From: Miltoncostaeaceae bacterium
Lineage (GTDB): Bacteria > Actinomycetota > Thermoleophilia > Miltoncostaeales > Miltoncostaeaceae
Length of the DNA: 39,491 nucleotides
NCBI GenBank assembly: GCA_030598395.1
Contig: JAUVPZ010000002.1
Span: forward strand, 1-39,491
Direction: 5' to 3'
Positions 13,198 to 22,025 of the stretch are shown in pieces. The notes below the pieces were generated by a model. The model had not been told where the DNA came from, searched no databases, and saw nothing but the letters and a program-made list of their open reading frames with translations. How positions within the stretch are numbered: position 1 is the first letter of the stretch; each line of letters starts with the position of its first letter. The translations under genes and the position numbers were made by a program.

Positions 13198-13917
13198 GTG
13201 GATGTTTCACGTGAAACATTGGACCCTGCGAGGCGTCTCGTCGAGCGCTGCTCGGGCATGGGCATCGAACTCGATCTGTCGCTGGCGGGGCGGCTGATCG
13301 CGCTGCTCGACCTGCTCGCGCTCCAGCCGCAGAACCTCACGGCCATCCACGGGCTCGAGGACGGTGTCGATCGCCACCTGGCCGACAGCCTTGCGGCGCT
13401 GGTGCTCCCCCAGGTGGCCCAGGCGACGAGCCTGCTCGATCTGGGGAGCGGGGCCGGCTTTCCGGGGCTGCCCCTCGCGATGGTCCGGCCCGAGCTTGCG
13501 ACCACGCTGCTCGAGAGCGAGGGGCGCAAGGCCGACTGGCTCCAACGCGCGTCCGCGTGCGCGCGTAACGTTCGCGTCGTGTCCCAGCGGTCCGAGCACC
13601 TTGCCCGCCGCCAGCCAGCCGCCTGGGACGTGGTGACCGCCCGCGCGCTGGGCCCGCTGCCCGTTGCGCTCGAGCTGGCGGCCCCCCTCACGACGGTCGG
13701 GGGCCACGTCGTACTTTGGCGCGCCGGCCGCGCGCCGACCGAGGAGAAGGCGGCCTCCCGCGCCGCCGCCGAACTTCATCTCCAGGCCTCGGCGGTCCGC
13801 CGCGTCCGCCCGTTCCCCGGCGCCGACCGCCACCTGCACGTGTACGAGAAGACGGGCCACACCCCGGAGCGGTTCCCTCGCCGCCCGGGTCGCGCCGCCA
13901 AGCGGCCGCTGGCGTGA
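13198..13917 (+). CDS. rsmG: 16S rRNA (guanine-N7) methyltransferase RsmG
   Basis: 239 aa; QNLTAIHGLEDGVDRHLADSL, LLDLGSGAGFPGLPLAMVRPE, WDVVTARALGPL. Confidence 0.95.
   Translation: MDVSRETLDPARRLVERCSGMGIELDLSLAGRLIALLDLLALQPQNLTAIHGLEDGVDRHLADSLAALVLPQVAQATSLLDLGSGAGFPGLPLAMVRPELATTLLESEGRKADWLQRASACARNVRVVSQRSEHLARRQPAAWDVVTARALGPLPVALELAAPLTTVGGHVVLWRAGRAPTEEKAASRAAAELHLQASAVRRVRPFPGADRHLHVYEKTGHTPERFPRRPGRAAKRPLA
13203..13218. promoter_or_regulatory. parS: parS centromere-like site (ParB binding)
   Basis: Exact 16-bp palindrome TGTTTCACGTGAAACA, matching the canonical bacterial parS, 0.7 kb upstream of parA-parB. Confidence 0.95.
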
Positions 13918-14663
13918 TCTACGCCATCGCAAACCAGAAGGGCGGCGTCGGCAAGACCACGACTGCGGTCAACCTCGCTGCGTGCCTGGCCGAGGCGGGG
14001 GCCGACGTGCTGCTGTTTGACGCCGACCCCCAGGCCAACGCGACGAGCGGCATCGGGCTGGCGGGCGGCGGGCCCACCACGGCCGACGTGCTGCTCGACG
14101 GCCGTCCCCTGACCGACGTTCTCGTGCCCTCGCGCGTCCCGAACCTCCACGTCGCGCCCAGCAGCCCCGACCTGGCGGGCGCCACGGTGACGCTGCCGGG
14201 ACGCGAGGATCGCGAGCACGTGCTCGCCAGGGCGATCGCGCCTGTGGCGGACCGATTCCGGTATATCTTCATCGACTGTCCGCCCTCGCTCGACCTACTC
14301 ACGGTCAACGCGCTGGCGGCGGCCGACCGGCTGATCGTGCCGGTGCAGTGCGAGTACTACGCGCTCGAGGGCCTCACCCGCCTGATGGATACGGTGGCGG
14401 TGGTGCAGGCCAGGCTGAACCCCTCGCTGCGGGTCACCGGGATGCTGCTGACCATGCACGACGCGCGCACGCGCGTCTCGGGCGACGTGGTGCGCGAGGT
14501 GCGTCAGCACTTTCCCGATCTGGCGTTCCGCACCGTGGTGCCGCGCAACGTGCGCGTCTCAGAGTCGCCCTCCTACGGCGAGCCCGTGATTCGCTTCGAT
14601 CCCCACTGTGCAGGCGCGGACGCCTACTTCGACGCGGCAAAGGAGGTGGCGGCGCGTGGCTGA
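13914..14663 (+). CDS. parA: Chromosome partitioning ATPase ParA/Soj
   Basis: GTG start; VIYAIANQKGGVGKTTTAVNLAACLAEAGADVLLFDADPQANATSGIG. Confidence 0.96.
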   Translation: MIYAIANQKGGVGKTTTAVNLAACLAEAGADVLLFDADPQANATSGIGLAGGGPTTADVLLDGRPLTDVLVPSRVPNLHVAPSSPDLAGATVTLPGREDREHVLARAIAPVADRFRYIFIDCPPSLDLLTVNALAAADRLIVPVQCEYYALEGLTRLMDTVAVVQARLNPSLRVTGMLLTMHDARTRVSGDVVREVRQHFPDLAFRTVVPRNVRVSESPSYGEPVIRFDPHCAGADAYFDAAKEVAARG

Positions 14664-15516
14664 CCAGAGCGGCCGGCGCGGCCTCGGGCGCGGCCTCGAC
14701 GCGCTCCTCGGCGGCACGCCCGCGGCCGCGGGCACGGCCATGCCCGAGTTGCCGATCGACGCCATCCGGGCCAACCCCCAACAGCCGCGCCGCCACATCG
14801 ACCAGGAGGCCCTCGAGGCGCTGGCGGCCTCCATCCGCCAGAGCGGCGTGGTACAGCCCGTGGTCGTGCGCCCCCCCGACGCCGGTGGCTCGCACGAGCT
14901 CATCGCCGGCGAGCGCCGCTGGCGCGCCGCCCGCAGCGCCGGCCTCACCGCCATCCCGGCCGTCGTCCGCGACGCCGACGAGGGCGGCCGGCTCGAGCTC
15001 GCGCTGGTCGAGAACCTCGCCCGCGAGGACCTCATCGCGATCGAGGTGGCCCACGCATGCGCGGCCCTTGTGGAGGATTTCGGGCGTACTCATGGCGAGC
15101 TGGCCGAGCGGCTCGGGCGCAGCCGCCCAGCCGTATCGAACCTCATGCGGCTGCTCGAGCTACCGGATGAGGTGCAGGAGCTGGTGGCCAGCGGCCGTCT
15201 CACCGAAGGCCACGCACGCGCCGTGCTGATGGTGGAGGGCGCTCGCGCCCGCCGCCGGCTGGCCGAGCGCGTCGTGGAGGAGGATCTGACGGTCCGCGCC
15301 GCCGAGCGCGCCGCGCGAGCGACGGCGCCGCGCAGAGCGCGCGCCACGCGGGCGGATCGGCCGGCCATCGCCGACGATGCCCTCGACGCCTTCGGCACCG
15401 CCTTCGGCGCACCCGTGCGGGTGCGCGGCCACTCGGGCGGGGAGGTGGTGGTCGAGCTGCGGTTCGCCGACGAGGATGCCCTCCTCGAGGCGATGCGCTC
15501 GTTGCGAAGCCGCTAG
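14656..15516 (+). CDS. parB: Chromosome partitioning protein ParB
   Basis: GTG start; VADQSGRRGLGRGLDALLGG, IRANPQQPRRHIDQEALEALAASIRQSGVVQPVVVRP, ELIAGERRWRAARSAGL, ALVENLAREDL. Confidence 0.96.
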   Translation: MADQSGRRGLGRGLDALLGGTPAAAGTAMPELPIDAIRANPQQPRRHIDQEALEALAASIRQSGVVQPVVVRPPDAGGSHELIAGERRWRAARSAGLTAIPAVVRDADEGGRLELALVENLAREDLIAIEVAHACAALVEDFGRTHGELAERLGRSRPAVSNLMRLLELPDEVQELVASGRLTEGHARAVLMVEGARARRRLAERVVEEDLTVRAAERAARATAPRRARATRADRPAIADDALDAFGTAFGAPVRVRGHSGGEVVVELRFADEDALLEAMRSLRSR

Positions 15517-17156
15517 CAGACGCTGCCCGGCGTGCCTGGTGTGGCGCCGGCGGGCACGCGCAGCCGCACAATCGTGCCGCACCCGATCTGGGACGTGATG
15601 GTCAATTCGCCACCTGCCAGCCGCGCGCGCTCGCGCATCGCGGCCAGGCCGAGGTGCCCCTCGTCGATGCGCGTGCCCTGCGCCGTGGGTTCGAAGCCGT
15701 CGCCGTCGTCCTCCACCTCCACCTCCACGGCGCCGCCGTCGCGGCGCGCTCGCAGCACGATGCGGCCGGGAGAGCCGTGCTTGGCGGCGTTGGCCATCGC
15801 CTCCTGCACGATCCGGAAGGCCACCGTGCGCTGCGGTTCGTCCAGCGCGTCGGCCGCGTCGAGCTCGAGGTCCACCACGATGCCGCTTCGCCCGAGCCGC
15901 TCCGCCAGCGTGCGGGTGGCCGCCGTGAAGCCCAACTCCTGAAGCGACATCGGGTGAAGGTCGAAGATCGCCTCGCGGAGCGTCCGCACCGTCTGGCGCG
16001 CCGACGTTGCGGCCAGGCCGACGGTCTCCACTGCGTCGTCGTCGCTCTCGGCCGCGAGGGAGTCCAGCAGCAGGCTGAGCCCCACCAACTCCTGCACCGC
16101 GCCGTCGTGGATGTCCTCGGCAACCCGCCGCCGCTCGAACTCCTGGGCCTCGACCAGCCGCGCCGTGAGCCGCCGCCGCTCGGCCTGCTCGTCCCGGAGG
16201 TCCGACAGCAGCTGGGCGTTGGTGAGCGCGGCGGTTGCCTGGTCCGCCAGGCCTCCAAGACGCTCCAGGTCATCGTGAACGAACATACGTTCGCTATCCC
16301 GCCACACGATGAGCGTGGCGGCCGCCCCCTGCGCTCCGGCGCCCACCGGCACGCCGGCGAACCCACTCGACACGGTTGGCTCACCGGTGCGCATGATGAT
16401 CGCGGCCTCTCGAGCCAGCGAGCTGGGTGGCAACTCGCCGTCGCTCGCCAGCGGCCGCATCTCACCATCTTCGTCCGGCAGCAGCAGCACCGCGCCCCTC
16501 GCCCGCACGAGCCGCCGCGCCTCGGCCACGACGGTGGCGCGCACGTCGGCCGGGTCCAGCGATCGCGCCACCGCGCGGGCGACCTCGGTGAGCGCTACCA
16601 GCTGTCGCACCTGCCGATCCATCTCGCGCGCGCGATCCTGAAGCCCGCGGAACAGCTGGGCGTTGCTGAGGGCCAGGGCGAGGATGCGCGCGGCGGCGCC
16701 CAGCGTGGCCCGGGCGGCCGGATCCATCCAACCACCCCCGGCGGGCTCGACGATCAACGCACCCAGCGCCTCGCCGCCCGCCCTCAACGGCACCATCAGG
16801 GCCTCGTCGACGCCAAGCGTGCCGCGGGCCAGTTGCGGCTGGAGCGCCGAGCCGTCCTCGTCCCCGTCGTACAGCGCCGTCAGCTGGCCCGCGTGAATCT
16901 GGGCGGCCGGCGCGAAGCTGGCGCCCGGCGCGAAGGAGCGCAGCTCCAGGTCGCCGCTGGTGGGCCGCTTCACGTAGATGGCGCCCCGGGCGGCACCCAG
17001 TCCGGCCAGCAGGGACACAAGGCCGGCCTCCAGGCCGCCATCCGGCGCGAGGCCACCATCGGACGCATCGCTGACGGCGGCGATCACCTCCACCAGGAGC
17101 TCGTCGCGGGGCTCGCCGACTCCCACCGCTGCTCTCACCTCAGCCATGCCACTCAC
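15513..17156 (-). CDS. GAF-domain sensor histidine kinase (HisKA_3/NarX-type)
   Basis: 547 aa; two GAF-like regions, EFERRRVAEDIHDGAVQELVGLSLLLDSL (H-box), FRIVQEAMANAAKHG (N-box), VEDDGDGFEP (G-box). Confidence 0.9.
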   Translation of the reverse strand: MSGMAEVRAAVGVGEPRDELLVEVIAAVSDASDGGLAPDGGLEAGLVSLLAGLGAARGAIYVKRPTSGDLELRSFAPGASFAPAAQIHAGQLTALYDGDEDGSALQPQLARGTLGVDEALMVPLRAGGEALGALIVEPAGGGWMDPAARATLGAAARILALALSNAQLFRGLQDRAREMDRQVRQLVALTEVARAVARSLDPADVRATVVAEARRLVRARGAVLLLPDEDGEMRPLASDGELPPSSLAREAAIIMRTGEPTVSSGFAGVPVGAGAQGAAATLIVWRDSERMFVHDDLERLGGLADQATAALTNAQLLSDLRDEQAERRRLTARLVEAQEFERRRVAEDIHDGAVQELVGLSLLLDSLAAESDDDAVETVGLAATSARQTVRTLREAIFDLHPMSLQELGFTAATRTLAERLGRSGIVVDLELDAADALDEPQRTVAFRIVQEAMANAAKHGSPGRIVLRARRDGGAVEVEVEDDGDGFEPTAQGTRIDEGHLGLAAMRERARLAGGELTITSQIGCGTIVRLRVPAGATPGTPGSVC

Positions 17157-17211
17157 TTCCGGTGCGCCGCGGCGGCCTCCTGAAGGCCCCGGCCCACCTA
17201 CCGCCTGCGGA

Positions 17212-17907
17212 TTAGTGGATCAGCGACTGGCGGATGCCGATCGCCACAGCCTGGGTCCGGTGCTCTGCTTCGAGCTTCGCGAGGATGTGCTTGACGTGGG
17301 TCTTGACCGTCTCGACGCTGACCACGAGGCCTTCGGCCACCTCGCGGTTGGAGAGCCCGTCGGCCAGCATCTGGAGGATCTCCCGCTCCCGCGCGCTGAG
17401 CACGCCGGAGGGGCGCGGCTTGCTGAGCTGCCGGAGGAAGTCGGGGGCAAGCCGGGGGTCCACATAGGGGTCGCCGGCCAGCACCTGACGGATGGCCGCC
17501 ATCAGCGCGGTGCTCTCGGAGTCCTTGAGTACGAAGCCCTGGGCGCCGGCGTCGAGGGCCTCCCACAGCAGGTCCTGCTCGGCGTGCGCGGTGAACATGA
17601 TGACGCGCGTGTCGGGAATGTCGGCGGTGATGCGCTGCGCTGCCCCGACGCCGCCGATGCCAGGCATGCGGACGTCCATCAGCACCAGCTCGGGCCGGCG
17701 GCGACCCACCAGCTCGACGGCCTCCTCGCCGGAGGCGGCCTCCCCCACGACCACCACGTCGTCCATCTGCGCGAGCACCCGCCGAAGGCCCTCACGGACG
17801 ATGGTGTGGTCATCCACGACGAGCAGGCTGGTGCGACGGGCGTCGTCGGCACCGGGCGACGAGGTGCTCACGACGGCCTCCGAGGCTCCGGTCGTGTCGG
17901 GGGACAT
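17212..17907 (-). CDS. NarL/FixJ-family response regulator (alternative GTG start at 17871)
   Basis: TSLLVVDDHTIVREGLRRVLAQ...LVLMDVRMPGIGG receiver; LSAREREILQMLADGLSNREVAEGLVVSVETVKTHVKHILAKL (LuxR HTH). Confidence 0.93.
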   Translation of the reverse strand: MSPDTTGASEAVVSTSSPGADDARRTSLLVVDDHTIVREGLRRVLAQMDDVVVVGEAASGEEAVELVGRRRPELVLMDVRMPGIGGVGAAQRITADIPDTRVIMFTAHAEQDLLWEALDAGAQGFVLKDSESTALMAAIRQVLAGDPYVDPRLAPDFLRQLSKPRPSGVLSAREREILQMLADGLSNREVAEGLVVSVETVKTHVKHILAKLEAEHRTQAVAIGIRQSLIH

Positions 17908-17980
17908 GGGCGATCCTGGACTCGAACCAGGGACCTCATCCTTATCAGAGATGCGCTCTAACCGACTGAGCTAATCGCCC
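17907..17980 (-). tRNA. tRNA-Ile (anticodon GAT)
   Basis: Complement: GGGCGATTAGCTCAGTCGGTTAGAGCGCATCTCTGATAAGGATGAGGTCCCTGGTTCGAGTCCAGGATCGCCCA; 7-bp acceptor stem GGGCGAT/ATCGCCC, anticodon loop CTGATAA; CCA not encoded. Confidence 0.97.
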
Positions 17981-18069
17981 GTTCGAGGGATTGCTTGAGG
18001 CTATCAACCCGCAAACGCCCGACCGAGCACGACGCGAACCGCCAGCGAAGGCGGCCGGGATGGCGGCCC

Positions 18070-18075
18070 TATAAT
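18070..18075 (+). promoter_or_regulatory. Candidate -10 element (TATAAT) upstream of the bifunctional nuclease gene
   Basis: Exact TATAAT in GC-rich surroundings, 41 bp before the GTG at 18117; no convincing -35. Confidence 0.4.
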
Positions 18076-18116
18076 CAGCGTCGCTCCGTTCTCTCGGCCG
18101 AAAGGAACCGGTCGCT

Positions 18117-18605
18117 GTGCAGGAGATGGTGATCTACGGCGTCAGCTTCGACATGGTGGGCAAGCAGCCCATCGTGCTGCTGAAGACGTCGAACGGAAAC
18201 AAGTTCCTGCCCATCTGGATCGGCCACGCAGAGGCCGCCGCCATCCTCATGAAGCTGCAGGGCGCCGACACGCCCCGCCCCATGACGCACGACCTGCTCA
18301 GCGAGATGTTGGCCGGGCTCAACGCCGAGATCGCCAGGATCACGGTCACCGAGCTCCGCGAGAACACGTTCTATGCGCTCATCACGCTCAAGGCGGCCGC
18401 GAGCGAGATCGAGATCGACTCCCGCCCCAGCGACGCCCTCGCCCTGGCCGTGCGCTCCGACGCGCCCATCTTCGCGGCCGACAAGGTCATCGAGGAGAAC
18501 GGCATCGAGTTCGAGCACGAGGTCGAGGACCAGGACGAGGTCGTCGAGAAGTTCAAGGAGTTCCTCGACGAGGTCTCCCCAGACGACTTCCTGACCGAGA
18601 GCTAG
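18117..18605 (+). CDS. Bifunctional nuclease family protein (DUF151)
   Basis: MQEMVIYGVSFDMVGKQPIVLLKTSNGNKFLPIWIGHAEAAAILMKLQG...RPMTHDLLSEML...IDSRPSDALALAVRSDAPIFAADKVIEENGI. Confidence 0.92.
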   Translation: MQEMVIYGVSFDMVGKQPIVLLKTSNGNKFLPIWIGHAEAAAILMKLQGADTPRPMTHDLLSEMLAGLNAEIARITVTELRENTFYALITLKAAASEIEIDSRPSDALALAVRSDAPIFAADKVIEENGIEFEHEVEDQDEVVEKFKEFLDEVSPDDFLTES

Positions 18606-18641
18606 CTTCGCGTCCCGCGGCGCGGGTGTCGCCGGCGGAGG

Positions 18642-18944
18642 TCAGGCCGCCTCGCCGCCACGCTCCGTCTCGCGCTTGGTGAGCTCGAGGACTTGCTCGT
18701 AGATCGCGCCGAGGCCGTCGTCGCTCAGCGGTCCGCGATTCGCCCCCCGCATGTAGGAGTGCAGCCATTCCTCGCGGGCCGGGTCGATGAACTCGATGTC
18801 GTGCTGGCGCTTGTACTCGCGCAGGCGGCTCACCAACTCGATGCGGTGGTTGACGGCCGCGAGCAGCCGGAGGTCGTTGTCGATGATGGCATCGCGCATC
18901 TGGCGCACGACGGCGTCTCGGGCGGAATCAGGCACGGCGGGCAC
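18642..18944 (-). CDS. Chorismate mutase (AroQ/type II)
   Basis: 100 aa; RDAIIDNDLRLLAAVNHRIELVSRLREYKRQHDIEFIDPAREEWLHSYM. Confidence 0.85.
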   Translation of the reverse strand: MPAVPDSARDAVVRQMRDAIIDNDLRLLAAVNHRIELVSRLREYKRQHDIEFIDPAREEWLHSYMRGANRGPLSDDGLGAIYEQVLELTKRETERGGEAA

Positions 18945-19002
18945 GTTACACGCGATGTCCCGGCGCCCGTTGGTGCCCCGCCCCGGGCTAACCTAGGTCC
19001 CG

Positions 19003-19302
19003 GTGTTCGACCTCTCGCCGATCCAGATCCTGATCGTGCTGATCATCGCGCTGCTGGTGTTCGGTCCACGGCGCCTGCCGGAGCTCGGCCGAACGATCGC
19101 CCGCGGGATGCGCGAGTTCCGGGCGGCCACCCAGCTGGCGTCCTCGGAGGATCCGCCACCCCGCCGCGAGTCGGACCCCACACCGCCCGAGCCGGCCGAG
19201 GACGAGGGCCTCTCCGGGGTGATCGTGGCCGGCGACGCACCCCCCTTCGTCGCGGCCGACCCCGCCGATGACGACGAGGAGCCCCGGGGAGCGTCCGGGT
19301 GA
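19003..19302 (+). CDS. tatA: Sec-independent translocase TatA/TatB-family protein
   Basis: MFDLSPIQILIVLIIALLVFGPRRLPELGRTIARGMREFR. Confidence 0.93.
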   Translation: MFDLSPIQILIVLIIALLVFGPRRLPELGRTIARGMREFRAATQLASSEDPPPRRESDPTPPEPAEDEGLSGVIVAGDAPPFVAADPADDDEEPRGASG

Positions 19303-20117
19303 GCCGACTGGGCGACCTGCTCGGCACGCGCCGCGTCGGCTCGCACGAGCGCCTGTCGGTCGTCGAGCATCTGGAGGAGCTGCGCCGCCGCGTCATCATC
19401 GCGGTAGCGGCTCTGGTCGTGGCGTTCGGGGCCATGTACGCGGTGCACGATCGGCTGCTCGACCTGCTGGCCTGGCCGCTGCCGGACGACCAGCGGACCC
19501 TGCTGACCCTTTCGCCTGTGGAGCCCTTCGTCACGGTGCTCAAGGTCTCGTTCTGGGCCGCGATCATCGTCGCGCTGCCGGTGTGGCTCTACCAGCTGTA
19601 CGCGTTCGTCATCCCGGCCGTGGGCCCACAGCCCCGCCGGAGGATGCTGGCGGTCGTGGCGGGCGTATCGGGACTGTTCGCCGCGGGGGTCGCGTTCGGC
19701 TTCTTCGTGGTCCTGCCCGTGGCGTTGGAGTTCCTCCTCGGCTTTGGCGGTGACCTGTTCACCACCGAGCTGCGCGCCGGCGAGTACTACGCGTTCATCA
19801 CCACGATGCTGCTGGCGTCGGGAGTGGTGTTCGAGGTGCCGGTCGCCATGGTGGCCCTCACCCGGCTGGGCGTGATTACCGCGAGCGCCTACCGCCGCAA
19901 CTGGCGCATCGCGATCGTGGTCATCGCCATCGTCGCGGCCATCCTCCCGGGCGGGGATCCGTTCAGCATGATCCTGCTGATGATCCCCATGATCGTGCTC
20001 TATCAGGTGGGGATCTGGCTGGCGACGGCGTTCGGCAGCCCGCCGCTGTGGGAACGCGGGCTGTGGGAGTCGGGGGCCGACGGCGACGCCGCCTCGGAGC
20101 CCGACTCCCAGCCCTAG
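19299..20117 (+). CDS. tatC: Sec-independent translocase TatC
   Basis: 272 aa; LSVVEHLEELRRRVIIAV, SPVEPFVTVLKVSFWAAIIVALPVWLYQLYAFVIPA. Confidence 0.96.
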   Translation: MSRLGDLLGTRRVGSHERLSVVEHLEELRRRVIIAVAALVVAFGAMYAVHDRLLDLLAWPLPDDQRTLLTLSPVEPFVTVLKVSFWAAIIVALPVWLYQLYAFVIPAVGPQPRRRMLAVVAGVSGLFAAGVAFGFFVVLPVALEFLLGFGGDLFTTELRAGEYYAFITTMLLASGVVFEVPVAMVALTRLGVITASAYRRNWRIAIVVIAIVAAILPGGDPFSMILLMIPMIVLYQVGIWLATAFGSPPLWERGLWESGADGDAASEPDSQP

Positions 20118-21074
20118 CTAGTAGGGGCCTTCGTCGCGCAGGCTGCGGCTCGTGAGGGCGAGGAAGACGTCCTCGAGGGTGGCCCGACGTGAGGTCTGCA
20201 GCTGCGCTGGCAGGCTGTCGCGCTGCGCCTGTGCCCACAGGTCGTCCGCGTCGTCCGTGAAGAGCAGCAGCAGGCTGCCGTCAACCTGGTGCCCGCGGGC
20301 CCGCGGACCGAGAGCCTCCGCGACGAGGGACGCGCGCGCGGGCTCGACGCGCAACTCCAGCACCTCCGCGCCGGTCACTCGCTCCACGAGCTCGCCCGGA
20401 GCGCCCGCGCCCACGATGCGACCCTCGTCCATGACCACCAGCCGATCGCACAGCTGCGCCGCCTCCTCCATGTAATGGGTTGTAAGCACCAGCGTGGTGC
20501 CGCCGGCGCTGAGCTCGCGCAGCCGTTCCCACACCACGTGACGGGCCTGCGGATCGAGCCCGGTCGTGGGCTCGTCGAGGAGCACCAGCTCCGGGCGGTT
20601 CACCAGCGCTCGCGCCACCTGCAGCCTGCGCCTCATCCCTCCCGACAGGCGCTCGACCGAATCGTCGGCCCGCTCGGTCAGTCCGACGAACGCGAGTAGC
20701 TCGGCAGCCCGTCGCCGGGCGTCTTCCCGCGGGACGTCGAAGTAGCGGGCGAAGACCACGAGGTTCTCGTAGACGGTCAGCTCGAGATCGAGGGTCGTCT
20801 CCTGCGCCACGACCCCGATGCGCCGTTTGAGCGCGCGCGGCGCGAGCTCCGGGTCCAGCCCCAGCACCGAGAGCGTGCCGCCGTCGCGCGGCGACAGTGC
20901 CCCCATCATGCGCATCGTGGTGGTCTTCCCGGCTCCGTTGGGGCCCAGGAGGCCGAACCGCTCGCCACGGTCGATGACGACATCGATGCCGTCCACCGCC
21001 ACGCGCTGGCCGTAGCGCTTGACGAGGCCGCGGGCTTCGATCGCCGGCCCGGTCGGCCCGCGACGGCCGCTCAG
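20118..21074 (-). CDS. ABC-2-type transporter ATP-binding protein (apparent CTG start)
   Basis: [80 protein letters not shown]. The tracked start (GTG, 21002) removes the conserved N-terminal strand; CTG at 21074 overlaps the upstream TGA. Confidence 0.92.
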   Translation of the reverse strand: MSGRRGPTGPAIEARGLVKRYGQRVAVDGIDVVIDRGERFGLLGPNGAGKTTTMRMMGALSPRDGGTLSVLGLDPELAPRALKRRIGVVAQETTLDLELTVYENLVVFARYFDVPREDARRRAAELLAFVGLTERADDSVERLSGGMRRRLQVARALVNRPELVLLDEPTTGLDPQARHVVWERLRELSAGGTTLVLTTHYMEEAAQLCDRLVVMDEGRIVGAGAPGELVERVTGAEVLELRVEPARASLVAEALGPRARGHQVDGSLLLLFTDDADDLWAQAQRDSLPAQLQTSRRATLEDVFLALTSRSLRDEGPY

Positions 21075-22015
21075 GGTGCGACCGGCGCGCGCTCCGGGCT
21101 GGGGGCGGCCACGGTGCGCTGGAGCCCCTCGCCGAGCTCGACGGTGGGTGCCCAGGCCAGCAGCTCCCGGGCCACGGTGATGTCGGGCTGCCGCACGGCC
21201 GGGTCGTCCTGGGGAAGCGCCTCGTAGACGATCTCCGACGTGCTGTTCGTGACCCGGATGATCTCCTCGGCGAGCTGCAGGATGGTGTACTCGCCGGGGT
21301 TGCCGAGATTGACCGGCAAGTGATAGTCGTCGTCGATCAGTCGACGCAAGCCCTCGATGAGGTCCGAGACGAAGCAGAATGACCGCGTCTGGCTGCCGTC
21401 GCCGAAGACGGTGAGCGGCTTGTGCTCGCTGGCCTGGCGGATGAAGGTGGGGATGGCGCGCCCGTCGTGCGGCCGCATTCGTGGCCCGTAGGTGTTGAAG
21501 ATTCGCGCGATGTGCGTGTCGACGCCCTGCTGGCGATGGTAGGCCATGGTGAGTGCCTCGGCGTAGCGCTTCGCCTCGTCGTACACGCCACGGGGGCCGA
21601 TGGGGTTGACGTGCCCCCAGTACGACTCGGGCTGAGGGTGCTCCTTGGGGTCGCCGTAGACCTCGCTGGTTGAGGCGAGCATGAACCGCGCCCGCTTCGC
21701 CTTGGCCAGGCCCAGCGCGTTGTGGGTACCGTACGAGCCCACCTTGAGCGTGTGGAGCGGCAGGCGCAGGTAGTCGATGGGGCTGGCCGGCGACGCCAGG
21801 TGGAAGACGTAGTCGACCGGACCCTCGAGCTGGAGGTGCCGGGTGACGTCGTGCTGCAGGAACACGAACCCGGGGTCGCGGATGTGCTCGATGTTCTCGA
21901 GCGTTCCGGTGTCGAGGTTGTCGACGCAGATGACCCTGTGCCCCTCCTCGAGCAGCCGGTCGCAGAGGTGGGAGCCGAGGAAGCCGGCGCCGCCGGTGAC
22001 GATGGATGTCGCCAT
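21071..22015 (-). CDS. UDP-glucuronic acid decarboxylase-like NAD-dependent epimerase
   Basis: [82 protein letters not shown] (UXS-like). Confidence 0.9.
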   Translation of the reverse strand: MATSIVTGGAGFLGSHLCDRLLEEGHRVICVDNLDTGTLENIEHIRDPGFVFLQHDVTRHLQLEGPVDYVFHLASPASPIDYLRLPLHTLKVGSYGTHNALGLAKAKRARFMLASTSEVYGDPKEHPQPESYWGHVNPIGPRGVYDEAKRYAEALTMAYHRQQGVDTHIARIFNTYGPRMRPHDGRAIPTFIRQASEHKPLTVFGDGSQTRSFCFVSDLIEGLRRLIDDDYHLPVNLGNPGEYTILQLAEEIIRVTNSTSEIVYEALPQDDPAVRQPDITVARELLAWAPTVELGEGLQRTVAAPSPERAPVAP

Positions 22016-22025
22016 CGGCCGCAAT

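Noticed and set aside
17492-17974. 160-aa plus-strand ORF ending GDPGLEPGTSSLSEMRSNRLS
   Set aside because: Spurious ORF reading the complement of tRNA-Ile; such tails are a common annotation artefact.
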